Shown here: one piece after another, positions 35,662-45,807 of the stretch
Numbering within the stretch: position 1 is the first letter of the stretch
Layout: each line of letters starts with the position of its first letter
Source: Lewinellaceae bacterium
GTDB lineage: Bacteria > Bacteroidota > Bacteroidia > Chitinophagales > Saprospiraceae
DNA length: 64,000 nucleotides
Assembly: GCA_020636105.1 (NCBI GenBank)
Contig: JACJYL010000001.1
Coordinates: forward strand, 372,001-436,000
Direction: 5' to 3'
Translations under genes and position numbers: made by a program
The notes under the pieces: generated by a model
What the model was told of the DNA's origin: nothing
Database searches by the model: none
What the model saw: the letters and a program-made list of their open reading frames with translations, nothing else

Positions 35662-36741
35662 TTACAAACGGGACATTTTATTGCGCAAAAAGTGATCTGC
35701 GATGACCAGCGCTGACATGGCTTCAACGATGGGAACGGCCCGAGGAAGTACACAAGGGTCGTGTCTGCCTTTTCCCTCCACCGTGGTTTTTTCTCCTGTC
35801 TGGGTGATGGATTCCTGTGGGGGGACTATAGTGGCGACGGCTTTGAAGGCTGCCCGAAAATAAATATCCATACCATTTGAAATGCCTCCCTGGATGCCTC
35901 CCGAAAAGTTGGTCCTGGTTTTGATCTTTTCTTTTTCCATGTAAAAAAGGTCATTATGGGCTGAACCTCTCATCGTTACTCCCGCAAATCCTGAGCCGTA
36001 TTCGAATCCCTTACAGGCATTAATACTCAACATGCTCTTGGCAAGATCCGCCTGTAGCCGATCGAAAACCGGTTCTCCAAGTCCTGGGGGACATCCTTTG
36101 ATCACACAACTTACTACTCCGCCAATAGTGTCTCCTGCTTTTCTTACTTCACGGATCAAATCCTCCATTTTTTTGGCCATTCCCAGGTCAGGGCAACGAA
36201 CCGGATTCGATTCTACGAGGTTAAAATCTATTTCATGGTAAGCCGTTTGCAATTGGAGCGGCCCGACCTGCGAAACATAAGCATTAATTTGAATGTCTTG
36301 TTCAGATAACAATATTTTTGCAATGGCTCCGGCAGCTACCCTGGCTGCGGTTTCTCTGGCGGAAGAGCGGCCGCCGCCTCGATAATCCCGGATTCCGAAT
36401 TTGGCCCAGTAAGTATAGTCAGCATGAGAAGGTCTGAACTTCTCTGCAATATGACCGTAATCCTTTGAGCGGGCATCGGCATTAAAAATCACCATGGAAA
36501 TGGGAGTTCCTGTGCTTTTCCCTTCAAATACTCCTGACAGGATCTGTACCTTGTCGGCTTCCTTCCTTTGAGTGACAATCGCTGATTGGCCGGGACGCCG
36601 CCTGTCGAGTTCTTGCTGAATGAAAGATTCGTCGATGGCCAACCCGGCAGGACATCCATCGATGATCACGCCAATGGCTTCACCATGGGATTCTCCGAAT
36701 GTCATTATTTTAAATGCCTGTCCAAATGTATTGCCTGCCAT
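35662..36741 (-). CDS. aroC: Chorismate synthase
   Basis: 359 residues. All three family signatures are seen: GESHGEAIGVIIDGCPAG, RGGGRSSARETAARVAAGA and RGSAHNDLFY. It converts EPSP to chorismate with reduced FMN, the last step of the shikimate pathway. Upstream on the same strand is an outer-membrane protein gene, with a 30-base gap. Confidence 0.97.
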   Translation of the reverse strand: MAGNTFGQAFKIMTFGESHGEAIGVIIDGCPAGLAIDESFIQQELDRRRPGQSAIVTQRKEADKVQILSGVFEGKSTGTPISMVIFNADARSKDYGHIAEKFRPSHADYTYWAKFGIRDYRGGGRSSARETAARVAAGAIAKILLSEQDIQINAYVSQVGPLQLQTAYHEIDFNLVESNPVRCPDLGMAKKMEDLIREVRKAGDTIGGVVSCVIKGCPPGLGEPVFDRLQADLAKSMLSINACKGFEYGSGFAGVTMRGSAHNDLFYMEKEKIKTRTNFSGGIQGGISNGMDIYFRAAFKAVATIVPPQESITQTGEKTTVEGKGRHDPCVLPRAVPIVEAMSALVIADHFLRNKMSRL

Positions 36742-36771
36742 AAAAAAGATTTAATTGATGTACATTTTAGA

Positions 36772-38097
36772 TTAGTAAAATGCGTGTGTCAGATTGATTC
36801 CGTAGGTAAATTTAAAGCCATCCAGTGCACTAATGGGTGAAAATACAGTACTCACGCCACTTTGAGAATAAAAATAGCCCAAATTTAATTGCAGCGCCGT
36901 TCTGGGTGAAAAATAGTAATACATGTTGCCGGCAATGCTCGAATAAACGGTAAATTGACCATCTGAATTGAAGGCAGTCCCATAAACACCCCCTGCTGTC
37001 AAAGTTGAATTGAAATAGGTCCGCGAATTTGGATAATAACCGAGAGCAACCGAAACTATTGGCTTGAGATACAGTCCGATATCCCTAAAAATATTCGTGT
37101 CCCAGGTGTACCCTCCCTTGAAATTTGCATTGATGTCCAGTTGCCACAATTGATCGATAGGGTAATTGAAAGTATAATCCACCAGGGCAAAAAAGCCGTA
37201 TCCTGTTGAAGTGGTTTTAATTTGTTCATTGAACATATAAATGGATACCTCTGGCGCCAGTCCGAAAGTAAGCCGTTCTCCTGAACTGCGGAAGGCCTGG
37301 ATACCATATTCGTACATATCATAAAGAGAGGTGAAATATGTGCTGTTGTGTTCTTTTACCAGCCCTGTTTTTTCGATGTACTTATCCAGGGTGCCAATTC
37401 TCCTGATCCTGCCCAGCCGGCTGTCAAAAATGCGTTCGTACCGCAATTGGGACAATACCTCGGCCATTTCATAAATATCCGAATGAGTTGGGTCATGGTC
37501 AAGCAATCCTAAGGTTTCAAAATCGGCCAGAATGCGCACGGCATGCCAGGCATCTGTAACGGGTTCAATCCTCCCGAACCCAAAAGTGAGGGGAATATTC
37601 AGGCTAGACTGAAGGGTATTATCATAGTACCTGATGTTTCCATTGTTCACCCCGGAATTGAAATTATTGATCAGTGAGAGGTTGGCGCTGACCCCGTAAA
37701 ACCGTTTGGACGTGTAATAATTTCTATTGGTTTGATCGTAATAAATGCTTACGTTGTTGTGTAAAAGATCCATCACTGCCTGGCCATTGAGATCCTGTGC
37801 TGCATTTTGATAATTCAACGAAACCCCAAAATTTCCGCTTGTTATTTTCTGATGCCCGGGATCACTTTCGAAATTACTGTAGAAAAAGGAGGCCTGGAGG
37901 TTTTGACTGGTGTAATTCCCCGTGTTGATCACCGAGGAATTATTCCTGGTTTCTCCGTTTAAAGTACCCGAAAAATTCAATGATTTCCTCGAAATTTCAG
38001 GTAGGATAAACTGGCTGATATCAAAAGTATCTATTTGTGCTTTCAATGATGGTATGATGGAAAGCATAAAAAAAATAATTACGGAATATATTCTCAT
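36772..38097 (-). CDS. Outer-membrane beta-barrel protein of unknown function
   Basis: 441 residues with signal peptide (ends SIIPSLKAQ). The mature protein has repeated amphipathic strands rich in Tyr, Asn and Phe and ends with a terminal aromatic residue (THAFY), as expected for an outer-membrane barrel. It contains a YTSKRFYGVSANLSLINNFN segment but no family motif I can name. The aroC gene follows on the same strand. Confidence 0.65.
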   Translation of the reverse strand: MRIYSVIIFFMLSIIPSLKAQIDTFDISQFILPEISRKSLNFSGTLNGETRNNSSVINTGNYTSQNLQASFFYSNFESDPGHQKITSGNFGVSLNYQNAAQDLNGQAVMDLLHNNVSIYYDQTNRNYYTSKRFYGVSANLSLINNFNSGVNNGNIRYYDNTLQSSLNIPLTFGFGRIEPVTDAWHAVRILADFETLGLLDHDPTHSDIYEMAEVLSQLRYERIFDSRLGRIRRIGTLDKYIEKTGLVKEHNSTYFTSLYDMYEYGIQAFRSSGERLTFGLAPEVSIYMFNEQIKTTSTGYGFFALVDYTFNYPIDQLWQLDINANFKGGYTWDTNIFRDIGLYLKPIVSVALGYYPNSRTYFNSTLTAGGVYGTAFNSDGQFTVYSSIAGNMYYYFSPRTALQLNLGYFYSQSGVSTVFSPISALDGFKFTYGINLTHAFY

Positions 38098-38223
38098 GTC
38101 GTGGAATGATCTGGCAAAAAAAACTGGTCAGTTGGGTTTCGAAATTAATACTGATTGCTTTTTAGGTACGATAAAAAAAATTGACATTCTTAATCTTGTA
38201 AATAATTGAAAATCAGTACTTTT

Positions 38224-38254
38224 AAACCTGCCTTCCTGCGGAGCTGGCAGGTTT
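38224..38254 (-). terminator. Terminator-like hairpin after the porG-like gene
   Basis: A 9-bp stem (AAACCTGCC / GGCAGGTTT) with a 13-base loop lies 17 bases past the stop of the minus-strand gene. The following run is A-rich with few Ts, so efficiency is uncertain. Confidence 0.5.
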
Positions 38255-38271
38255 ATCGTTTTAAATTTTCA

Positions 38272-39141
38272 TCAGTCCGTTGGGCAACCGGTTTTTCTTC
38301 TTTTGATCCTTTTACGGCTGCCCAGCATGCCGCTGTCGATGAAATTGTAGGTTATGGTTAACCCGGCAATGAAATAGAGGTCGTGGGATTTTTGATCACC
38401 GCGCTGAGTTCCGGTAGGTACCAGCACAGGAGGTTTTCCCGAATATTCTCCTTCCCTGTTGCCTAGGGCCGCTGTCAGTTCGCCATTGGTGGCGAAAAGA
38501 TCTTCGTAATTCACATAAGTTCCCCCTACATCATCCACATAATCGGAAAGGGTGTACCTTGCCCCGAATTCTATACCCAGCGTCCAGTTTTCGCTCAACA
38601 GGTATTTGGCTCCCAGGCCAAAAGGAAAAGCCAGGTCGAACAATTTATATTTTGCTGACCTGTCGGGCATGCCCTGTCCTTCGGTGCCAAGGGGTTGCAG
38701 CGATACTTTTTGCCCCAGGTATTCAGTTTGAGGGTCAAATTTAAACCCCGCAATGCCTCCGAAAATAAAAGGGGAAAACGGCCGGCTGTAATTATAGGGT
38801 TGAAATCCCATAATGTTCCATTCTCCGCGGAGTGAAAATTCAAAAACATTGGTGAAAAAGCTTAGGTTCCTGGCCTGAATCAATTCATCTTTTGCATTGG
38901 CATCACTGCCGGATAACCGGGCATAATTGACCCCCAGTTTAAGTTCTGCAAAATCGTTGAACTGGTACCCGGCGAACAGCCCCCCCGCGAGTTTGGTCTC
39001 ACCAATGATAATACGAGAAGAATTTTCACTAAGGTCGCCCAAATAATTGGATCCTCCTGCGAGCAAACCTGCATAAAAATGCTGGGCAAAGGTCGTTACG
39101 GAAAATAGAGAAATAATAACAAAAATGATCGATTTCTTCAT
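38272..39141 (-). CDS. PorG/DUF6089-like outer-membrane protein
   Basis: 289 residues with signal peptide (ends VTTFAQ). DUF6089 features: GSNYLGDLSEN near the mature N-terminus, an outer-membrane barrel with GIEFGARYTLSDYVDDVGG, and a final GCPTD after a basic KRIKRRKT stretch, as in PorG-type proteins. PorG localises to the outer membrane and is needed for T9SS function in Porphyromonas. Several paralogues exist in Bacteroidota, so a direct T9SS role is inference. Confidence 0.75.
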   Translation of the reverse strand: MKKSIIFVIISLFSVTTFAQHFYAGLLAGGSNYLGDLSENSSRIIIGETKLAGGLFAGYQFNDFAELKLGVNYARLSGSDANAKDELIQARNLSFFTNVFEFSLRGEWNIMGFQPYNYSRPFSPFIFGGIAGFKFDPQTEYLGQKVSLQPLGTEGQGMPDRSAKYKLFDLAFPFGLGAKYLLSENWTLGIEFGARYTLSDYVDDVGGTYVNYEDLFATNGELTAALGNREGEYSGKPPVLVPTGTQRGDQKSHDLYFIAGLTITYNFIDSGMLGSRKRIKRRKTGCPTD

Positions 39142-39417
39142 GACTGAAATTTTTCACCCGGGAATTTGTAAAACCGGAGGTGCGAAGTTCTTATTCTCGG
39201 GGGATAAATCCAAGAACTTCCTGATTTAGATGTTTTATTAGGATAAGCTTGTTTTCAATTAAACGAAACTATTTATTAATTGTTTTTAGTGAAAATCATA
39301 ATTGCGGCCTACCCATTTGCCTTCATTAGTAATTTTAAGGTTATTTTTGTGTTTTATGCTTTAAGCCCAATTGAATAGTTCTCTCTGAACTATTGCATTA
39401 AAAATTTGAACTGCAAA

Positions 39418-41268
39418 ATGAAAAATTTATTTAACTTGAAACACTTCAGGGGGGACCTGTTCGGTGGAATAACGGCTGGGATCGTTGCCCTTCCACTCGC
39501 CCTGGCATTCGGAGTAAGCTCAGGCCTCGGCCCGAGTGCCGGATTATACGGGGCCATTTTTATCAGTTTTTTCGCTGCCTTATTCGGAGGGACGAATACC
39601 CAGATTTCGGGACCAACGGCACCAATGACCGCCGTAAGTATGATTGTCATTGCAGGCATCATTGCCACCTTTGACGGTGATGTTAACAAAGCGATGCCTG
39701 CTATTCTTTCTGTTTTCCTATTGGCTGGATTGATGCAGGTAGGATTGGGTGTTCTGGGGATCGGAAAGTATATAAAATACATCCCATATCCCGTGGTTTC
39801 AGGTTTTATGACCGCCATTGGGGTGATCATCCTCGTGACCCAGATTTTGCCGGCGGTGGGTTATTATCCAAAAGAAGATACAGCCTTTGTTGAACAGTAT
39901 AAACCTTATGCGGAGGAGATCATTCTTGATAATATTCTTAAAGAAGAGGCAGGAGAAGGGATCCTGGTGTTGGAGGATTTTAAAGAAACGGTTGAAAGAG
40001 CAAAATACATCACGGACAACGATGTTCTGCAAGAATCACAAACCCTTGCGGGCAAAGAAGCTTCGGGCGTAATTGGAGCTTTGAAGGTGATGCCAAGGGC
40101 TTTTAAAAATATAAACTGGCTCGAATTCCTGTTGGCCCTTGGAACAATTTTCATCATTTATGGTTTCAAAAGAATCACCAAGGCGGTGCCGAGTACTTTG
40201 GTGGCGCTGGTGGTCATGTCTGGAATTGCTTTCGGGTTTGGATTGGATTACCGGCCGATTGAAACCATTCCCAGCGGGTTGCCAATTCCTAACCTCGCTA
40301 TTTTTACCGAATTCAGGCTGGGGAGTATTACGCCCTATATTTTTACGGCCTTAACACTGGCCCTGCTTGGAGCTATTGATTCATTGCTGACTTCTGTGGT
40401 GGCTGATAATATGACCAAAACAAAGCACAAACCCAACCAGGAACTGATCGGGCAGGGAATAGGCAATGGGGTGGCTGCGATCTTTGGTGGAATACCCGGT
40501 GCCGGAGCGACCATAAGAACGGTGGTAAATATCAATGCCGGGGGAAAAACAAAATTATCAGGGATGGTTGCCGGGTTGTTGCTTTTGGCTATTTTACTGG
40601 CCCTGGGACCTGTCGCCTCTCAAATCCCCGCCGCGGTCCTGGCAGGAATATTGATTACTGTTGGAATAAATGTGATGGATTATAAAGGTTTGAAAGCCAT
40701 CCCGTCAATGCCTCGTTCGGAAGTGGTTATTCTTCTTGTCGTTCTTGTCCTGTCTTCTGTCTGGAACCTGGTGGCTGCAGTGGGCATTGGATTGGTGATT
40801 GCTTCCCTGATGTTTATGAAACAAATCGGAGACCTGATGGGCAAGCGTTCAGATGTAGAGCCTTTATTGAAAGAAAAGGCCTGGCCGGACGAAGAGGGAT
40901 TTCCGGATGAATTGGAAAAGAAATGTTTTATCAAACATATCAAAGGCCCTTTGTTTTTTGGCTCTACGAGTGATTTCCAGCAACTGGCCACGCAGATTCC
41001 CGATACTGCCCAAACCGTCATCATCAGAATGGGAAGAATGCAATACATGGATCAATCCGGCTTGTATGCTATAGAGGATGTTTTGGTGGATTTGGTCAAT
41101 CAGGGCAAAAAAGTATTGCTGGTGAATATACCTGAACAACCCCGGTATATGATGGAACGCATCGATATTATTCCGGATTTGATCCCGGAAGAACAGATTT
41201 ACCCTTCCTTCGCGCATTGCCTGGCCTGGATCAAGGGAAATTTACAAAACGGTAAGGATGGTTTTTAG
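39418..41268 (+). CDS. SulP family anion transporter with STAS domain
   Basis: 616 residues from the ATG at 39418 (MKNLFNLKHFRGDLFGGITAG); an in-frame TTG 12 bases earlier is less likely. About 12 to 14 membrane helices with SulP signatures VALPLALAFGVSSGLGP and QISGPTAPMTAV, plus GIGNGVAAIFGGIPGAGAT. The C-terminal STAS domain (about 500-600) includes RMGRMQYMDQSGLYAIEDVL. An unusual feature is the roughly 100-residue charged insertion (about 150-225) between helices. Substrate is sulfate, bicarbonate or another anion. Confidence 0.92.
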   Translation: MKNLFNLKHFRGDLFGGITAGIVALPLALAFGVSSGLGPSAGLYGAIFISFFAALFGGTNTQISGPTAPMTAVSMIVIAGIIATFDGDVNKAMPAILSVFLLAGLMQVGLGVLGIGKYIKYIPYPVVSGFMTAIGVIILVTQILPAVGYYPKEDTAFVEQYKPYAEEIILDNILKEEAGEGILVLEDFKETVERAKYITDNDVLQESQTLAGKEASGVIGALKVMPRAFKNINWLEFLLALGTIFIIYGFKRITKAVPSTLVALVVMSGIAFGFGLDYRPIETIPSGLPIPNLAIFTEFRLGSITPYIFTALTLALLGAIDSLLTSVVADNMTKTKHKPNQELIGQGIGNGVAAIFGGIPGAGATIRTVVNINAGGKTKLSGMVAGLLLLAILLALGPVASQIPAAVLAGILITVGINVMDYKGLKAIPSMPRSEVVILLVVLVLSSVWNLVAAVGIGLVIASLMFMKQIGDLMGKRSDVEPLLKEKAWPDEEGFPDELEKKCFIKHIKGPLFFGSTSDFQQLATQIPDTAQTVIIRMGRMQYMDQSGLYAIEDVLVDLVNQGKKVLLVNIPEQPRYMMERIDIIPDLIPEEQIYPSFAHCLAWIKGNLQNGKDGF

Positions 41269-41294
41269 ACTGGAGCCATAACGGTATTTACTGG

Positions 41295-41352
41295 CAAAGT
41301 TGGCGGCAATTATAAAAGAATAGAGGAATGACCGCCAACTTTGTCTTTTTTG
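41295..41352 (+). terminator. Terminator after the SulP gene
   Basis: A perfect 12-bp stem (CAAAGTTGGCGG / CCGCCAACTTTG) with a 25-base loop is followed by a T-rich run. It lies 26 bases past the SulP stop and before the convergent porin. Confidence 0.75.
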
Positions 41353-41387
41353 AGTTTGGTTAAGTGACAAAAACTGGACGTACTTTT

Positions 41388-42593
41388 TTAAAACGCCACC
41401 TGGAATTTCATTTGAAAAATATTGCTGTTTCCAACCGACTCTAACATCGCATGGGAATAGTCAACGCAAAATTTACTGGCGGGATTGAGGTGCCAGTTGA
41501 TTCCTGCCGTGAATGTTTTTTCGATTCCCCCATTGACTGTTTTGTCAGAAAAATCAGTGGAGGCGTATCTTGCTATCAGTTCAAAAGCTCCTTTGCCTTT
41601 TTCGACCGGGTTAAAGTTTGATTTTGGGGAAACCCGTTTGAAAAACCCAGCCTTGTTGGAATAATTACGGCTCTCGCCTGTGAGAAAATAGCTGACTTCC
41701 ATGTAGTAGCCTGAAAAATTGAATTGCTCAGGAGTACTTTGTACACTGGATTGAATGTATTCTCCCTGCATGGAAAAAGCATTATGAACCAGGGCGATCT
41801 CGGCACCGAACAATTGGACTTTATCTACATTTTCAATGATGCCTGTTTGGATAAAGGAGGGTAAAAGATGGGCCTCCGGTATCGATTTCAGGCTGTAATC
41901 GCTTTGATCTTTCATCCGGTAGCTGTAGGCTAATCCAAGGTGCAGCAATTGATTCTTTTCCTTGAAATAGGGGAGTGCAGAAATTCTTCCTGTAAAGTTG
42001 AGGTTTTTTGTATTCAGCGATTTTCCAAAGTTGTCGGTCTCTTTGTAAAATCCAATGGACCAGGTTGCCCGGTGGTCTTTCAGGGCGGTATTCGAGATTT
42101 GAATTCCGTTGTTTCTTCCCGGTGTGATATCGAAATTTGAGGCTCGCTCTATGAAGGTCATATCATTACTGCTGTTCAACTGGTCGAGTCCGAAGGGTTC
42201 CTTAAAATGACCGATGGTAATTTTACCAATGACAGGAATTTCATTCAGGCTAACAAAAATGTCTTTAATGGTGGTTGATCCTCCCGTAAAATCAACTTCA
42301 AGTTTGTACCCAATATATTTATAAATAGTGCCCTGGTTGTAGAAACGAATTCTTCTGAACTCAGAGCCTCCTGAGTATTTTCCGAACATTTGGTCTATTT
42401 CCGGATCACTGGAAAACAAGCTGATATGCTGATGGAGACGTCCCCCGAATTGGAGGCTGAACTGCCCGTCTTTACTTTTAACCTGAAATCCCTTGTCCCA
42501 GTAGGCATTGAAGTCAGTCTGATCTTGTGCATTTAATGAAGTAAAAAGCATTACATGGAACAGGATGAATATAAAAAGACTCCCTTTTTTCAT
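41388..42593 (-). CDS. OprO/OprP-like porin
   Basis: 401 residues from the ATG at 42593 (MKKGSLFIFILFHVMLF), with signal peptide ending SLNAQ. The sequence FSLQFGGRLHQHISLF, RRIRFYNQGTIYKYIGYKLEVDF and IGHFKEPFGLDQLNSS is typical of the OprP family of phosphate/polyphosphate-selective porins, a 16-strand barrel. It ends in FQVAF with terminal Phe. The convergent SulP transporter next to it suggests a linked anion uptake route, which is inference. Confidence 0.85.
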   Translation of the reverse strand: MKKGSLFIFILFHVMLFTSLNAQDQTDFNAYWDKGFQVKSKDGQFSLQFGGRLHQHISLFSSDPEIDQMFGKYSGGSEFRRIRFYNQGTIYKYIGYKLEVDFTGGSTTIKDIFVSLNEIPVIGKITIGHFKEPFGLDQLNSSNDMTFIERASNFDITPGRNNGIQISNTALKDHRATWSIGFYKETDNFGKSLNTKNLNFTGRISALPYFKEKNQLLHLGLAYSYRMKDQSDYSLKSIPEAHLLPSFIQTGIIENVDKVQLFGAEIALVHNAFSMQGEYIQSSVQSTPEQFNFSGYYMEVSYFLTGESRNYSNKAGFFKRVSPKSNFNPVEKGKGAFELIARYASTDFSDKTVNGGIEKTFTAGINWHLNPASKFCVDYSHAMLESVGNSNIFQMKFQVAF

Positions 42594-42739
42594 GTTTTTG
42601 TAGTTTTTTCGTTTTGGATTGATGGGCAAATTTAGAAATAATTCAAAATTATTAACAATAAATTAACATTGAATTAATATTTGATTTACATGTAGTTAAT
42701 GTATGAGGTTGGAATGAAATACCAGTCTGAAGGAAATAA

Positions 42740-42782
42740 AAAAAACCGGCCATTTGAGTGTTAATCAAATGGCCGGTTTTTT
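42740..42782. terminator. Strong terminator downstream of the TlpA-like gene
   Basis: A perfect 18-bp stem (A6 then CCGGCCATTTGA, paired with TCAAATGGCCGG and T6) with a 7-base loop. It has A- and T-runs on both sides. It lies 22 bases past the stop of the minus-strand TlpA-like gene and before the porin gene. Confidence 0.88.
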
Positions 42783-42804
42783 ACCACAATTATACCCTAT
42801 AAGA

Positions 42805-43869
42805 TTACAATAGTTTTATCAACTCTTCTTCCAATTCTTCAGCGCCACGAACGCTGGTAGCGGCTACATTTCCGTCCCGATCAATCAGGAAAGCTCTTGG
42901 AATGCTGCGAACGCCATAAGTCGCAGCAGGACCGGATTGCCATTTGCGGAGATCACTTACGTGGTAGGGCCATGATAGTTTATCCTGCTGGATTGCGTCT
43001 GCCCAGCGTTCTTTACTACCATCCAGTGAAACACTGAATACTGTAAATCCTTTGTTTTTATATTTTTCGTAAACTTTTACCACATTCGGGTTTTCCGCAC
43101 GGCAGGGGCGGCACCAGCTGGCCCAAAAATCGAGTAGCACGATTTTGCCTTTAAGGTCGGAAAGCTTGTATTCTTTGCCTTCAGGAGAAGTCAATCTGAT
43201 TTCGGGAGCAGGTTGTCCCACTGCCACAGGGCCTGCCGGCTCTACGGCGCTTTTTGAATTTTCCAACTGCTGCAAAAATGAGGCGTAGGCTTCTGCCGTT
43301 GGGGAACCAGGTTCGGTGGCATTAAGTTTTGCAAGAGCTTTTTTCTGGAGGTCCAGTCCGTTTTTGCCCAGGGACATATAAGCCAAAAATGCTCCCAGTT
43401 CAGGGTTGGAGGTGGTGTCTATGAAAGTTTCCATATTGGAAGAGTTGAATGTCCTGGCCACCATCTGCTGGATTACATCGCGGAGCACTTTTGAATCTTT
43501 TGACCCGGTAATCTCAAAATTGTACCGGGATATTTCTTTGAGGTCACCCTTAAATTCTACTACTTTTTCTCCTCCTGAATACGCCATGCCTATTCTTCCA
43601 TTACTTCCGATCCTCATATTGTAAATTCCTTTTTCAATGCCTTCAGGAAAGGAAATAGAAAAATTGCCATCGGCATCAGTGGTGGTACTGGTTAGCACTT
43701 CACTGGCCTTTCCAATGTACATTCTGTCGATAAAAATCTGGGTGTTCGAACCATTGGTGAATTGTCCTTTAATGGTGGTACCCGGCGGGGTGTTGTTGCA
43801 GCCCGACAAGGAAAGGACCAAAAAGCCCAGGACCAAAAAGGTGAAATGTGTTAGGATATTTTTTGTCAT
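42805..43869 (-). CDS. TlpA-like thiol-disulfide lipoprotein with DUF4369 domain
   Basis: 354 residues from the ATG at 43869. Lipoprotein signal ends LVLSLSGCNN. The N-terminal DUF4369 domain (about 30-120) is followed by a helical linker and a C-terminal thioredoxin fold with the active site ASWCRPCRAEN (WCxPC) and the cis-Pro loop SIPRAFLIDRDG. It probably reduces or relays electrons to periplasmic Cys proteins, for example in cytochrome c maturation. Confidence 0.9.
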   Translation of the reverse strand: MTKNILTHFTFLVLGFLVLSLSGCNNTPPGTTIKGQFTNGSNTQIFIDRMYIGKASEVLTSTTTDADGNFSISFPEGIEKGIYNMRIGSNGRIGMAYSGGEKVVEFKGDLKEISRYNFEITGSKDSKVLRDVIQQMVARTFNSSNMETFIDTTSNPELGAFLAYMSLGKNGLDLQKKALAKLNATEPGSPTAEAYASFLQQLENSKSAVEPAGPVAVGQPAPEIRLTSPEGKEYKLSDLKGKIVLLDFWASWCRPCRAENPNVVKVYEKYKNKGFTVFSVSLDGSKERWADAIQQDKLSWPYHVSDLRKWQSGPAATYGVRSIPRAFLIDRDGNVAATSVRGAEELEEELIKLL

Positions 43870-44129
43870 GATTATAATGTTTGTTTGATTTAACAAAATT
43901 AAACCTTGGCGGTTTAATTTCAGTGAATTTTGAAGGTTTAATATTGTTTCTGAATGCGAAAAAACGGTTTTGCCGTGAGTCTTTCAGTGAAATGGATCAC
44001 AGGAAAAATTTGTTTGTCTCCCGTGAATTTTCAATGTGCTCATTTTTTGGAAGGCAAAGATAGGCTTTGGATTGATAATATGGAAGTAACTTTTTTAAAA
44101 ACAAAAGGGAATCATGGTATGGTTCGGGG

Positions 44130-44747
44130 TCATAACAGGGAATTGATGAAGAAAAAAAGCACCAGGTAGATCCATAAAAAATCCAAAAAATGCCAATACA
44201 CCGAAACCAATCTCAACCTGAGCTGGTTGGCTTTATCGGAAAAGTAAACGAGTTCTTCCACCGGTTCCCGGGTTTGTTCATTGGCCCGATATAAAAAAAC
44301 TGAAAGAAAAGGAATTCCCGCCATGACGTGTATGAAATGAAGCGCCGATAATAGGTACAAATAGCTGGCGGAATTATCTGTTCTCAGCAAGATATTTTTT
44401 TGGATCAGCAGGTTCCATCCCCAAATCTGGGCGGCCAGGAACAGAATGGATAGAACAAGCGCTGCGCTTAAGTATTGTTTGTATTGTTTCGACTGATCAT
44501 TTTCAAAAGCCTTTTTGGCACGAGCCATGGCTAAACTACTGAGGATCAATAGACCTGTATTAAAAAGAAACAGGTAGGGGAGTTCCAGAGGAGCAAGATT
44601 ACTCTGCACACGGGTGTACACAAAAGCTATCGTCAGGCTAATGAACATGGCCGAAAGGCCGAAAAGCCCTACAAACAAAATGACGTTGTAAGGATGGAAA
44701 ACAAATGACTGGTATTCTTCAATACCATGTGCATAATATTTACGCAT
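44130..44747 (-). CDS. Cytochrome c oxidase subunit III-like protein
   Basis: 205 residues, five to six membrane helices, with the subunit-III pattern: FHPYNVILFVGLFGLSAMF, SLAMARAKKAFE, ALHFIHVMAGIPFLSVFLY and a final SVYWHFLDFLWIYLVLFFF. Heme-copper oxidase subunit III has no cofactor and stabilises the core. No other oxidase genes lie nearby, so it is an orphan or accessory copy. Confidence 0.85.
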   Translation of the reverse strand: MRKYYAHGIEEYQSFVFHPYNVILFVGLFGLSAMFISLTIAFVYTRVQSNLAPLELPYLFLFNTGLLILSSLAMARAKKAFENDQSKQYKQYLSAALVLSILFLAAQIWGWNLLIQKNILLRTDNSASYLYLLSALHFIHVMAGIPFLSVFLYRANEQTREPVEELVYFSDKANQLRLRLVSVYWHFLDFLWIYLVLFFFINSLL

Positions 44748-44863
44748 GGAAAAGATTTTTAACCCGGTAAAGGTATAAAAATTACTTTAACCGATCATCG
44801 CTTTACCTTGCCCGGGCATCCATTTATTACTCAATTTTACTATCTTAGCAGAAAAGAAAAGCC

Positions 44864-45688
44864 ATGTTGACTTGTAATACTTGCAAAACGGTATTGCCGG
44901 CGGAAGCCAGGTTTTGTTTTAATTGCGGAACTCCGGTGAAAGTTACAGAAAAAAAACAGGAAGAGCCTCTCGTGCTGGATCCTCATGGAAATGTAACCCT
45001 GCAAATTAATGAGTTGTTTTTTAAGCATTTGAAAGTATTACTGCAACAGGAGCAGGATGAAAAATTGTTCCAGAGTTATTCTGAAAGGGTTTACCAATGT
45101 GGCTATCGTGACATCATTCAGCGACGTGCAGAAGGCCTGGCTGAAAAAATAACCCGTCCCGGATTCAGGCTGGCAGATCTCAATGAGATGGTATTTGACC
45201 TGATCGACGAATTGCTCGACTTTTTTATTATTCGTTTTTGTGGTGATCTGAATGTTGTTTCCATGCCTGAGGCTATTTTAAAATACCATAAAAAAGGCAT
45301 TCATTTCGCGGAGCTTTTTCAAATGACGCTGGATTATCTCAATTTTGACAGCGAAGAGGAGACCGTTTATACGGATTTTCTAAAGATGCCTGTCGAAAAA
45401 CTAAAGACCGCTGGAAGATCCTTTCTTTTTCCTGAGCCGAAAGAAAAAATCCTTTTCATTTGCGACCTCAGCCTGCTCGGTTCCTGCCGGGAAGGATTTG
45501 CGATGACAGAAAAGGCCATTTATTGGAAACACCCCATGCAAAAGGCGAAAAAGGTCTTTTATAACGACCTGGAGGAAATCAATAGAACCGAAGATTGGAT
45601 CACCATCAACGGGCACTTTTTCAATGTCAGTCCTTCCCTCAATATTCGTGTTTTGAAATTGTTGAAAAAACTACACAAACTCAACTAA
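44864..45688 (+). CDS. Zinc-ribbon protein of unknown function
   Basis: 274 residues. An N-terminal zinc ribbon has paired Cys (CNTCKTVLPAEARFCFNCG). The rest is helical (about 30-180), then a C-terminal part with KEKILFICDLSLLGSCREGF and MTEKAIYWKHPMQ that resembles a small PH-like domain found in bacterial membrane-associated or stress proteins. No membrane segment. It precedes the repeat region. Confidence 0.7.
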   Translation: MLTCNTCKTVLPAEARFCFNCGTPVKVTEKKQEEPLVLDPHGNVTLQINELFFKHLKVLLQQEQDEKLFQSYSERVYQCGYRDIIQRRAEGLAEKITRPGFRLADLNEMVFDLIDELLDFFIIRFCGDLNVVSMPEAILKYHKKGIHFAELFQMTLDYLNFDSEEETVYTDFLKMPVEKLKTAGRSFLFPEPKEKILFICDLSLLGSCREGFAMTEKAIYWKHPMQKAKKVFYNDLEEINRTEDWITINGHFFNVSPSLNIRVLKLLKKLHKLN

Positions 45689-45807
45689 CTTATTGGGTCG
45701 GGGCTTTCTGCTTCGCCCTCTACGATGGTGATTATTGTTTAGTGAGACATGCTTTGGATATCACATTCCGTACCTAACGACACTTGAGTACCTGCATATC
45801 ATATTGC